Positions 57,101 through 64,000 of a stretch of 64,000 nucleotides of DNA are shown here, piece after piece (within the stretch, counting starts at the first letter, position 1; every line of letters begins with the position of its first letter). Both the position numbers and the translations under genes were made by a program. This stretch comes from Athripsodes cinereus (taxonomy: Eukaryota > Arthropoda > Insecta > Trichoptera > Leptoceridae): contig OX388307.1 of NCBI GenBank assembly GCA_947579605.1, positions 6,735,237 to 6,799,236 on the forward strand, given 5' to 3'. The notes under the pieces are model-generated. The model worked only from the letters and a program-made list of their open reading frames with translations, ran no database searches and had not been told where the DNA came from.

Positions 57101-57439
57101 GCAATCACGTGAAATTCACATTTTAATATTCTAAAGTTTATTTGTAAGCAATTAATTAAGGGTATATCTATTTCCACAACCGAAATATCACATAATCTTT
57201 CATTGATATACACCGATATTCCACTATTCCTGTTTATAATTTTTGAGGTGGAAAAATATTCATAATTGGGAATTGGATAAGTAGGACTATTCATATTCAG
57301 ATGAGCTTCCGTCAAAATGATGACATCAGGCCTACACTCAAGCGTATCCAAATGTATAAGAAACTCGTCATAATTTTTTTGTATGCTTCTAATATTAAGG
57401 TGCATCACCACAAATTTATCAATACTTTGAGACAAAACA
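54187..57439 (-). mobile_element. LINE (non-LTR retrotransposon), 5'-truncated, inserted in array unit 11
   Basis: GTGAT flanks it at 54182-54186 and 57440-57444. The left end on + is a long T-run then tttatttatttataat, i.e. an A-rich 3' end on the element's strand. At the right end the coding frame runs straight to the junction with no upstream ORF or 5' UTR, so the copy is 5'-truncated at or near the endonuclease start. The same 3' end occurs at 5611-5826. Confidence 0.93.
54535..57435 (-). CDS. LINE ORF2: endonuclease-reverse transcriptase (CR1/Jockey-like)
   Basis: The frame of about 966 codons has no internal stop. N-terminal third: APE-type endonuclease with VVMHLNIRSI, VIILTEAHLN (catalytic Glu), VIAGDININ (Asp, Asn), SITDHHTTI (terminal Asp-His). 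Then RT with SPGFDGVTVELLK, NPTNYRPISLTSS, NQFGFREG, GLFIDLQKAFDSI (motif A), GIPQGTVLGPIMFLIYVNN, SFADDTVML (catalytic FADD) and thumb YLGVLVDSELKWRD. No RNase H. The reported start is TTG at the truncation point, not a true initiator; the first in-frame Met is about ten codons in (MHLNIRS). ORF1 is absent. Clade is judged from motif style only. Confidence 0.9.
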   Translation of the reverse strand: MSQSIDKFVVMHLNIRSIQKNYDEFLIHLDTLECRPDVIILTEAHLNMNSPTYPIPNYEYFSTSKIINRNSGISVYINERLCDISVVEIDIPLINCLQINFRILKCEFHVIAVYRTHGSDINVFLNNIGKIADELKGKSVVIAGDININVSDDYDGADKAEYIDRLSDHNFKLCIRKYTRQVLGQTPSCIDHFWINEPIEGLENITALIWKNSITDHHTTILVKKILVNRTNYERTSMTLQCARLNMEYLKGLLLSENWSRLYDCGGAEDSALVFHEILDKHIKDATSLVEVKSNIKSKYRRIKPWITHGLVVSIRNKEKLYRRTLQYPNDFATRTIFRQYRNMLTDLIRQAKNKYFAKKVELAGQSAKKVWDTINEAINKRKKFSPITEIINEEQILNVSKEPKKCANVFNDFFTSVGADLASKINNITPSVMNVDEGDSPVSKQYKQFEIVNESEIETIVKSMKGGTSPGFDGVTVELLKTNLAQLVRPLTYIINNSLKEGVFPSIYKITHVTPVFKSGDRKNPTNYRPISLTSSIAKIYERVVKKRILKYTDDNAIFSKNQFGFREGIGTEDAIARLTSVVCNALDNGKKCIGLFIDLQKAFDSISYERLIRRLNKIGFDDACLNWLRSYLYNRKQHVRLRDVLSDHACSTYGIPQGTVLGPIMFLIYVNNLFDINIRSEIVSFADDTVMLSVGDTWDEVVEVANVEMGVLRSWFDLNLLTLNAQKTAVLPFSINEKNVPKNLDVRIHRYDCDMKCYGEETECVRLKVHSSVRYLGVLVDSELKWRDQLFMTVERLRKIFYVFYRLRSFLCTNVLKMVYYALAQSVMQYGIIGWGGIYSTSLKPLYIIQRKIIKIILHKPSDYPSDQLFSDFGVLRLDTIYRRQAVLRICKEYITDPIHPVECISTLPRLGGLIKIPKKNTTFAQNHYSYLGVKWYNALPVDCKDLANIGIAKFKLALKKLMK

Positions 57440-57569
57440 GTGATGTTGGCCTTATAATTTGACGGTTACTTTGTTACGTACTTTGCACGTAAGCCAAACT
57501 TTGAAACGGATTTACATCAATAATAAAACCTCTTCAACAATCCACACCGCACAACACAAACACGCAACA

Positions 57570-57582
57570 CACTTGGGAGCCA
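57570..57582 (-). other. Primer-binding site of the large retrotransposon
   Basis: On the minus strand the 5' LTR ends GTGTGACA, then one C, then TGGCTCCCAAGTG. The TGG start complements a tRNA CCA end, as in tRNA-primed LTR elements. I cannot name the tRNA. The same 13-mer recurs in each of the other ten tandem units (about 35177 in unit 1). Confidence 0.8.
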
Positions 57583-57583
57583 G

Positions 57584-58558
57584 TGTCACACTCATATACA
57601 TAAACAACGGTTAGTTTCCGTTATCTCAAGTGTGATTCTTTACGGTGCCGGCTGAGTGACTCTTAATCTACAGGGTGTGGTTGTTCGGTGCCCCTTTTGT
57701 GTTGTTGCTTGCCCCGTGCGCTGTGAAGAGTTTGGAGGGAACAAATAAAGAACAGAATATGCGGTTATGAACAGGTCTATTTTAAACTGTGATTTCTAAA
57801 TTATGTACAATCAATACAATGGCAATTTACTACTATTACATTACAAAGTTGATTGGCGTCTGAGAGAAAGCACCCCTATGTAGGTCTTCAATAAGAATGA
57901 GATAGGATAAGTAACAAAAGGTAATACAGTATAACGATGAAGTTCCTGGACTCCAGGCGAAGGCCTGGTAAAGGGTTCCCAAAGGGTTATGCGCTGAGGT
58001 CCATATGATCGATAGTGTAGATCGATAGCGTCTGTTTTGATAAATATTTAAAGAGGCATCCTCTTAGTCTCAGCAACAGGAGAACTGGGGTTTATATGAG
58101 GCAAGTTATGTATTTACCCAACTTCCAGCAATCAGCATGGCGGACAAACCTTGCCGAGGGTTATCGATGAACTTGACCACGCCTAGTCACTTTTGTATTA
58201 CTGTAAGTGTTCGCGAGGTCAGAGAGAGTTGTCCTCAAGGAGGTCTGGATCAGGGCACTCAATTAGACACTTATGGCTTCCTTACCAGCCATTTTACACT
58301 AGGAGTCTAACTTTTCAGAATATTAATTATCAGAGAACACGGACCAACGTGTTGTTAGCACAAAGGCTGAACCGGAAGAAGAATGAATCGTATCTCTCGG
58401 CGGTTGAATTTGGCATTATTTTAGGTTGGTGTCCCTTACTTGCTCACAGTATGGACAACTTGAACTAAATATTCTCTGGTTTACAAAATTTAGGCGGGGA
58501 ATTTAAATCTTTTTTGACATTTAACCTATATTTTCATATGTCAGATGTTTGCATCCTG

Positions 58559-58561
<3 letters not shown>
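57584..58561 (-). repeat. 5' LTR of the large retrotransposon
   Basis: 978 bp, matching 30900-31877. On the element's strand it starts TGTCAGGATGC and ends ATGAGTGTGACA. Promoter elements were not pinned down. Confidence 0.95.

Positions 58562-58614
<53 letters not shown>
58562..58614. repeat. TA microsatellite
   Basis: Pure (AT)n, the right-hand continuation of the target site of the large LTR element (left part at about 30885-30899). Confidence 0.95.
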
Positions 58615-58618
<4 letters not shown>

Positions 58619-59560
58619 GTTTATACTTTAGCACTTTGTTGATAAAACCTATGTAGATTTACCGGGACTTCTTGATCATTTTTACTTTCTAGATCATTTG
58701 TCATTTTCTTGATCTGATAAAATTTGAGTTGTATACACCAATGCAATCAGTGAGTCATGACGAATCGATTGGTGTATGTAACTCAAAATGATGTGGAATG
58801 TTATTTTTTCGCAAGCATCGGATATTCTCCAAATATACCTTTTTACCCTGAAATATTCATGAGCACAGTTTAGATCAATCTTGTCATTTTTTAATACCAA
58901 AAGTATGATCATTGTTTGCGATGTTGCCGTTTATAAAATTTGCGAGCCGACCAATAGAATTTCGTTTTGATGCGCTTGCGCATTATCACGCATCCAGGAC
59001 CGACGCATTACGAAATAATGGCGGGCAAATGTCAAAATTACGTCAAAATTAAGTATTTTCATTATGTTCTTGTGACAGATTTTTTCACAAGTGGTGAATA
59101 TTTTCCTACGCCGAAATTTAATGCATTCATTTCTTTACAATTTGTGCCAACTTTATATTCGACAGGTGTTATGGAAATCTTCGCATTAACTCATTCCATA
59201 TTCTGACAAAAGAACCGATTTTGAACTCGGCTCCATTCAAAATGACCTACGGGAGAAATGAAATATCTCCTTGACTTTTATAGTAATTGATAATTTATGT
59301 AGCCTAACACCGTCTCAAATGAACTTTTCACGAAGTATGAAGTCTGACAGTGTTCTAATTCTCACGTGATATACGAATGACAGCTACTTCAGAACGTACA
59401 TAGGCTCAAGTAGTATGAAAATAATAATTTTATTAAGTACTTCAATAATCAAAGGTACACTCTAATCCCGGATTACTAGAATAGTGATGGATCTACATAC
59501 ATACTGCACATATATATACTTGTATATATTTTTTCTCGGATTGACTAAGATATTGTTTTT
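58615..59560. other. No gene recognised; one hairpin
   Basis: AT-rich spacer. At 58723-58788 tttgagttgtatacaccaat and attggtgtatgtaactcaaa can pair (about 18 of 20) around a 26-nt loop. Short open frames here lack any motif. Confidence 0.5.
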
Positions 59561-59561
59561 G

Positions 59562-59660
59562 CAACAAGTCCGCCTTTTGGCACACTACAATAATTATTGT
59601 ATTGTATTGTAACTCTGCATATTTTTCTAGCCAATAAAGGTTTACTTATTCTATTACTTC
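59562..59660 (+). mobile_element. 3' tail of an RTE-type LINE
   Basis: GCAACAAGTCCGCCTTTTGG at 59562-59582 region, then ccaataaaggtttacttatt. It shares the 20-mer and tail structure with the minus-strand tail at 8936. Only the 3' end is recognisable. Confidence 0.55.
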
Positions 59661-60055
59661 AACATTTTTTATTTGTATTTAATATGTATTGGTCTTATGA
59701 AGATATCGCATGACCGCGACAAGTTCGCCCTAGTGTGCATTGTTTCATCTCAAATTTAGCTCATATAATAATATTGTACTTACTGAATGTTCACTTAAAG
59801 ACTAAATAAAATATTGTTGCTGTCTTACCTTTTTTACTTACCTATTTTTAATTCAACAATGAATGAAATTCATGTCCAATTAGGATTTGTAGAAGGATGA
59901 ACAAATAAAAGATAAGTCTTTTAAATATCAATTTATAAAAGATGATGCATAGAATATTATAAAAGTAGAATATTAAAAAAATATTTATAAAAGATGATGC
60001 ATAGATAAGTAGATTGATAATGCGGAAGTACAATAGTTAAACAAATAAACTTAAG

Positions 60056-62236
60056 TTATGTTAGAATATTATCAGATAACTTAAAAGCTTTTTGTCTTTG
60101 TAGGTTATCGGGCAATTTTAAATTTTTCGTATGGTGATTGTTAATAAAAGTATTTATCTGTTTCCATGAACGATTAGGTAAAATGCCTTTTTTCTTTAAT
60201 TCATTTATTTTCGAAGCACCTGGATCTTTGCCTTCGATGAAATATTTGGCAAAATGTTTGTAAACTTGGTCTTTTTCTTGCTGAAGCCATCGTTTTCTGA
60301 CTATTTTTGTTTTTATTGTTTTATCTGATTTGCCTTTAAATGAATCATCTGATGGTAAATTTTCACTGTCGCTTTCATCTTTGTTAGGTGTCCTCCGTGA
60401 TTGAGTTTCTTGATCCATATTTGTCTCCATACGCTCTGATGTTGTCAATTCTTCGCTTTTATCATTGTTAGGTGTCCTCCGGGACTGAGTTTCTTGATCC
60501 ATATTTGTATCCATATTCTCTGATGTTGTCAATTCTTCAATTGCAGATATTGGATCACTGGACCTAACTTCAGATACGCTTATTCCAGCAGATTGTTTTT
60601 GAGGGCCTATTTTTCCCTCCGCTAATTGCAATAAATTTAGACCAACTTTACCTTTTTCTAGAGCCAGCTGTGGAAGCATGTAACTCCCTTTATGGGTACC
60701 AGGCGTGTGCCCCAAGAAATGCGATAAGGCGTTCACAAAAGAATTATTTTTACCGGATATTTGACTCATTGTCGCCACATGGTGGCGTAGCCCGGTTGAA
60801 GTCATATGATCCGGGTTTGTAAGGGACAACTCCGATCTTAGGTCCCTTAAAATCTTTGAACCACAAAAATATGGTTCCCCTCCTAATTTTGAAAATAGAT
60901 AGGTATTTGTTGCTGGTATTCCGACTAATTCTCTATATGCAAATATGGTATCTACATTTTTCTTCATTTGTTCCCGAAGAAGTATAGGGACAGTTCGTCC
61001 CCTTTTCCCCGGAATATGAAAGCAATAGAGAGAATTTATGGCCTCCTTTTCCTCATCGCTCATTACATCTAATATTTCTTGAGGTATTTCTTGGCTGGAT
61101 GAATTGCGTTGGCAAGATATATAATTTTCTAATGGTGCTCTTGTAACTTCTCCGGCTCTTCTTCTGTTGAATATTATAATATGTGCGATTGTTATTTTAA
61201 CCAATTCTTCGTAAGCACCGTAACTCTTTTCTTTATCAAAAAGTAGAGCGGCTTCCACTTCTCTCTTTTGAATAATTTCACAAAGTAATTTGATATCAGA
61301 TAATAAAGGCATAACATCAGTCTTTAACATTTTTCTAGTTTTTCTTGATTTTTCTGCGTTAGTTGAAATTTCAAACTTCCATGAATGGTTAAATATTGAT
61401 TTGAAATCAGATAATTTTGCTTTAATTTTTTCTTTTGAAGCTGTGGTTAGTACAGCACTCTGTATAGAGCGACGCATTAGTATGTCTACACAATCTTTAA
61501 TCGCTGTGCATATTCTTGCCGGCATACTTGGTATGCTAACGAAACCAGTTGTTTCGTCATATCCGCTGATAATTTTTACTGATTTCATAAAAAAGTCGAA
61601 ATGTACCGGGTCGAAGGCCAATTCAAATGATGATATAGATGGGTCATGAAGTTTTATTTGTTGAAAGAGCTTGGCAAGGCTTCTCATTTTAGATGTTATG
61701 TGAGTTTTTAAATGATATTCCTTGTGGTTACTTAACAGCAAGGCTCCATAAGCGCAGATAAGTGGGTCATTTTTTGCAATTACAGCAATATTGTCATCCT
61801 TAAATGAGGGAAATATTTCATTTTTCAACGTTTCTGTAATTTCCTCGTTATGTGGTGTTAATAATATAGCAGATGATTTCAACACTCTGGTGCGCTTTGA
61901 TGGATTTTGGTTTACTTCTGTATTACATTTCTTAACATGTCTATATAATAATTTTCTTTTGAAAGTACCACAGCAGTGTATGCATGTGGCATAATCTTGT
62001 ATATTGTTGTTTGATTTGGTACGGTGATTGGGTATTACAAAACCTCCATCTGGCTGACTCAATACTTTTTGATTGTAAAGATAATTTCCTCTGTTTCTCA
62101 GTTTTGCTGATACCGCTTCTCTTTTCTTTTTCCTTTCCCGAAGGTCTGGATCAAGGATTCCATTGAACTCAATCACCTCAGATTCTTTTGAATGGTGAGC
62201 TGTAATATGTCGAGTGAAATTTGTTATCAATCTCAT
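60056..62236 (-). CDS. Zinc-finger tyrosine-recombinase-like protein (Crypton-like)
   Basis: 726 codons without a stop. A finger-like CIHCCGTFKRKLLYRHVKKC sits at 85-104. The central/C-terminal core has tyrosine recombinase hallmarks: box I Arg in FNRRRAGEVTRAPLEN (about 358-360), box II in TSTGLRHHVATMSQ (R484), then FLGHTPGTHKGSYMLPQ with H510 and the candidate nucleophile Tyr519. The usual HxxR histidine is Thr here. After it come two 28-residue tandem repeats (567-594, 595-622) and a Myb-like C-terminus (about 647-700, KRWLQQEKDQVYKHFAKYF...RSWKQINTF). This family is known from Crypton-type DNA transposons and their host-adopted relatives; I infer membership from the motifs. A C2H2 finger (CPYCMRLITNFTRHITAHH) straddles the ATG, so the real start is probably in an upstream exon (acceptor-like ATAATCGCAG about 30 nt upstream); an in-frame stop lies just beyond. 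No element ends found. Confidence 0.72.
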   Translation of the reverse strand: MRLITNFTRHITAHHSKESEVIEFNGILDPDLRERKKKREAVSAKLRNRGNYLYNQKVLSQPDGGFVIPNHRTKSNNNIQDYATCIHCCGTFKRKLLYRHVKKCNTEVNQNPSKRTRVLKSSAILLTPHNEEITETLKNEIFPSFKDDNIAVIAKNDPLICAYGALLLSNHKEYHLKTHITSKMRSLAKLFQQIKLHDPSISSFELAFDPVHFDFFMKSVKIISGYDETTGFVSIPSMPARICTAIKDCVDILMRRSIQSAVLTTASKEKIKAKLSDFKSIFNHSWKFEISTNAEKSRKTRKMLKTDVMPLLSDIKLLCEIIQKREVEAALLFDKEKSYGAYEELVKITIAHIIIFNRRRAGEVTRAPLENYISCQRNSSSQEIPQEILDVMSDEEKEAINSLYCFHIPGKRGRTVPILLREQMKKNVDTIFAYRELVGIPATNTYLFSKLGGEPYFCGSKILRDLRSELSLTNPDHMTSTGLRHHVATMSQISGKNNSFVNALSHFLGHTPGTHKGSYMLPQLALEKGKVGLNLLQLAEGKIGPQKQSAGISVSEVRSSDPISAIEELTTSENMDTNMDQETQSRRTPNNDKSEELTTSERMETNMDQETQSRRTPNKDESDSENLPSDDSFKGKSDKTIKTKIVRKRWLQQEKDQVYKHFAKYFIEGKDPGASKINELKKKGILPNRSWKQINTFINNHHTKNLKLPDNLQRQKAFKLSDNILT
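60371..60538 (-). repeat. Two 84-bp in-frame tandem repeats inside the recombinase ORF
   Basis: They encode EELTTSENMDTNMDQETQSR(RTPNNDKS) and EELTTSERMETNMDQETQSR(RTPNKDES). Differences are few, so the duplication is fairly recent; frame is kept. Confidence 0.9.
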
Positions 62237-62480
62237 ACAATATGGGCAACAGTTTCTGCGATTATATGGACGGCGTTATGCAGAAAACATCCAACCCACA
62301 AAACACCATTCTGAGAAAATGGCGTTTCAAAAATCAACTTTACAAAAACATCTCACGACTATACAAATGCATATGAGTATATTTTTCTCACGTAGTATCA
62401 GCTGTCACAGGTTCCTAATTATTATGTAATTATCAAAAAACGTGTAATGTCAATTTTTAGGTATTTAAATAGTATTTATT
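62237..62480. other. Upstream flank of the recombinase-like gene
   Basis: Contains about 40 nt of continuing minus-strand finger coding sequence and a possible splice acceptor, then no recognised feature. Confidence 0.4.
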
Positions 62481-62640
62481 AGGTTGGATGGATTCTACAA
62501 ATTAGGTGCAACCTCGATATTCTTTTGACATTTTTATATAAGTGGGTTGGATGCATTCTGCAAATCAATGCAACCCCTATAATATATCGTATTTTTTTAT
62601 AGAAGTGGATTGATTGTATTCAGCAAAGTCAAAAAAATGC
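62481..62640. repeat. Three diverged hairpin-like repeats, about 62-bp spacing
   Basis: ggttggatggattctacaaa...gcaacc (62482), gggttggatgcattctgcaa...gcaaccc (62544) and ggattgattgtattcagcaa (62607). The first two have complementary GGTTG/CAACC ends. Confidence 0.6.
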
Positions 62641-62714
62641 AATTTTTTTCATCAAACTCAATAAAATAAACAGTTATCTATATTTCTTATGTAACATACA
62701 GAATCTTTTTTTTT

Positions 62715-63605
62715 ATATCTTGGGGTATAGTATGCACTGCGACCTACAAGATCTATTGTACTCCCCCTACTAAGCTTTCCCGGTGTTGCCAGTCAAAGCG
62801 AATCCTCAACTTCTAGACATCTTATGAAGTCCAGGATCTTGAGGGGATCCAAGGTGTGGAGAGACTCAACTTCTTCCAGGGCTTTGATTCTTGCTAATCC
62901 CACGGCATTGCAGTTCGCCAAGAGATGTCGAGGAGTCTCGGCCTCTTAATCACAGAATCTACAGGTGCCGTCTCCTTCAAGTCCCAGTTTGCGTAAGTGT
63001 TCCCTGAGTCTGCAGTGACCCGTTAGGAAGCCCGTCACTTGTCTTACTTAGGTTAGTGCAAGCCTTGGCTCTTCTGAAGTCATATCTTCCGAGTAGTTTC
63101 TTGGCTTGCCTAAGCCTAGGGAGGTTTTTCCATATTTCGTTTCATTCCAGTCTTCCTTTCTTATTGATTTCTTCTTTGAAAAACGTATGTCCCAAACCAC
63201 AGATTGGTTCTGGTCCGTAGAGTTGCGTTGCCACACCCTTTCTAGCCAGCTTATCAATTCGTTCATTTTCCTCAAGCCCGATGTGTCCGGGTACCCAAAA
63301 GGGGATGACTTAATTCTTCTTGCTCGTTAAGTTTGAGGAGGCGTGTGCAAACCATCTTGGAGTTGACGATGTATGAACCCAATGCTTTAATAGCTGCTTG
63401 ACTTAACCATGCAATGGCTCCATATGCGATAATTGGTTTTATCATCGCTGTATACATCTAGAGCAGGATGTTTAGGTTGCAGCCCCAATTTTTACCTGCT
63501 ATCCTTCTGCAAATCATAAGTGCAGAGGTTGCTTTTTCGACTACTTTGTCGACGCGTCTATTCCACAGCAGCTTTTTGTTAAGTGTGACACCTAGATATT
63601 TTGCT
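62715..63605 (-). pseudogene. LINE 3' part with RT thumb and RNase H (I/R1-like)
   Basis: Minus sense KYLGVTLNKKLLWNRRVDKV, RIAGKNWGCN, MIKPIIAYGAIAW (RT end), SKMVCTRLLKLNEQEEL, then GHIGLEENERIDKLARKGVA (C-terminal RNase H block), then TGHCRLREHLRKLGLEGDGT-like Cys/His tail text and ARIKALEEVESLHTLDPLK. Several stops and frame slips. RNase H places it outside the CR1 and RTE families, nearer the I/R1/Loa group. Confidence 0.7.
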
Positions 63606-63689
63606 GTATCACCTCATTCTACAACAGCTCCACCTTAAAAGATTTATTTGGTATTCTGGAGTTTCTTTGCCAAACTGCAAATATATTTT

Positions 63690-64000
63690 CCTCTGTTCAT
63701 GGTATGAAATCTTACGGACCATAGCGTTCTTCAGCAGATGTCTACTGCAATTGGCTCTTCTCAAAACCTCCGAGTTGCTGACCAAATCTGTCCATGGTAT
63801 GCGAAGCATTCTCCTGTGCAACCACATCTCGAATGCCTCCAACCAATATCTGGGTTACGCTCTGCGGGGCAATAAGTATAGTTTGCTACAGCTGATACTG
63901 ATGGGGAAGATTGAGGGGCAGCGTGGTCCTGGTAAAAGGCAAACGTCTTGGCTGCGCAACATAAGAGACTGGACCGGGATGAGACATGTGGGGGAGCTGT
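63690..64000. mobile_element. RTE/endonuclease-RT C-terminal fragment with internal inversion, runs off the window
   Basis: On the minus strand from 63842 leftward: EAFEMWLHRRMLRIPWTDLV, NSEVLRRANCSRHLLKNAMV, RKISYH. On the plus strand from about 63846 rightward: YLGYALRGNKYSLLQLILMG, KIEGQRGPGKRQTSWLRNIR, DWTGM. These are adjacent pieces of one RT C-terminus in opposite orientations, head to head, as left by twin priming. The plus part continues beyond 64000. Confidence 0.75.

Larger units (their letters stand above)
33351..57606 (-). repeat. Tandem array: eleven copies of a 1,863-bp unit
   Basis: Unit starts (+): 33351, 35214, 37077, 38940, 40803, 43170, 45034, 46897, 48760, 50623, 52486. 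Unit 5 is enlarged by a 499-bp solo LTR plus 5-bp duplication, unit 6 by one A, unit 11 by a 3,253-bp LINE plus 5-bp duplication; otherwise every period is exactly 1,863. In element order each unit has the last 23 nt of the LTR, a C, the primer-binding site, a leader of about 350 bp, the 309-aa ORF and about 560 bp of 3' sequence. Copies differ by only a few substitutions and A/T-run shifts. Unit 11 joins the full 5' LTR. Confidence 0.96.
30900..58561 (-). mobile_element. 27.7-kb LTR retrotransposon containing an eleven-unit internal tandem array
   Basis: Two 978-bp LTRs bound the element, starting TGTCA and ending TGACA. It lies within a TA microsatellite, so an ATAT duplication is possible but not provable. 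On the minus strand the order is 5' LTR (58561-57584), primer-binding site (57582-57570), leader, 309-aa ORF, array, minisatellite (33375-32565), polypurine tract (31891-31878), 3' LTR (31877-30900). No protease, RT, RNase H or integrase frame belongs to it; the only RT inside is in a nested LINE. It is therefore a non-autonomous element with an orphan ORF that must borrow enzymes. Nested in it are a solo LTR and a LINE. Confidence 0.93.

Noticed and set aside
30900..58561. Array as a virus-derived or prokaryote-like gene cluster
   Set aside because: LTRs, primer-binding site and purine tract explain the borders, and no replication, capsid or packaging gene is recognisable.

Overview
This is eukaryotic, AT-rich genomic DNA, almost certainly from an insect. 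It contains an intron-split NitFhit gene (the nitrilase-Fhit fusion known from invertebrates), piggyBac, hAT, pogo/Jerky-like and RTE/CR1-type elements, and 'taggtacctac'-type low-copy words. I cannot fix the order or species. Only one conserved host gene is convincing; nearly everything else is mobile DNA in various states of decay.

Layout. 1-2.4 kb: AT-rich, nothing recognised. 2.41-3.49 kb: a 1,076-bp pogo/Tigger-like element with terminal inverted repeats (TIRs) and a TA duplication. 3.6-8.8 kb: NitFhit on the + strand, eight coding exons with canonical splice sites; its introns hold a LINE 3' end, a 40-bp palindrome and a perfect 65-bp inverted repeat. 8.9-16.2 kb: decayed pieces of an RTE tail, a SWIM-zinc-finger protein, a pogo/Jerky-like DDE transposase, a Ty3-like gag and a CR1/Jockey-like LINE whose two RT halves lie in swapped order. 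16.2-19.1 kb: a peculiar composite repeat built from two distant pieces of one LINE (ORF1 PHD-finger region and an RT region), interrupted by a 912-bp TIR element. 19.13-21.72 kb: a piggyBac element that looks intact (577-aa transposase, TTAA on both sides), inserted into that LINE. 22-30.3 kb: a graveyard of transposase fragments (two more piggyBacs, three pogo/Jerky-like, two hAT groups, a Myb/SANT gene, a MADF fragment carrying an RTE insertion).

30.90-58.56 kb is the striking part. Two 978-bp LTRs, identical wherever I compared them, bound one 27.7-kb LTR retrotransposon on the minus strand, with a TGG-starting primer-binding site next to the right LTR and a purine tract next to the left LTR. 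There is no pol gene of its own. Inside is a head-to-tail array of eleven copies of a 1,863-bp unit. Every unit carries the last 23 nt of the LTR, the primer-binding site, a leader and an ORF for an unrecognised 309-aa protein. The copies are nearly identical. One is split by a 499-bp solo LTR (TGATC duplication) and the last by a 3.25-kb LINE (GTGAT duplication). The array seems to have been born by a microhomology (AACA) jump between an internal minisatellite and the LTR end.

58.6-64 kb: spacer, an RTE tail, a 726-aa tyrosine-recombinase-like (Crypton-like) protein with zinc fingers and a Myb-like C-terminus, then LINE remnants, one with an inversion typical of twin priming.

All identifications are from reading the sequence and translations; no database search was run.
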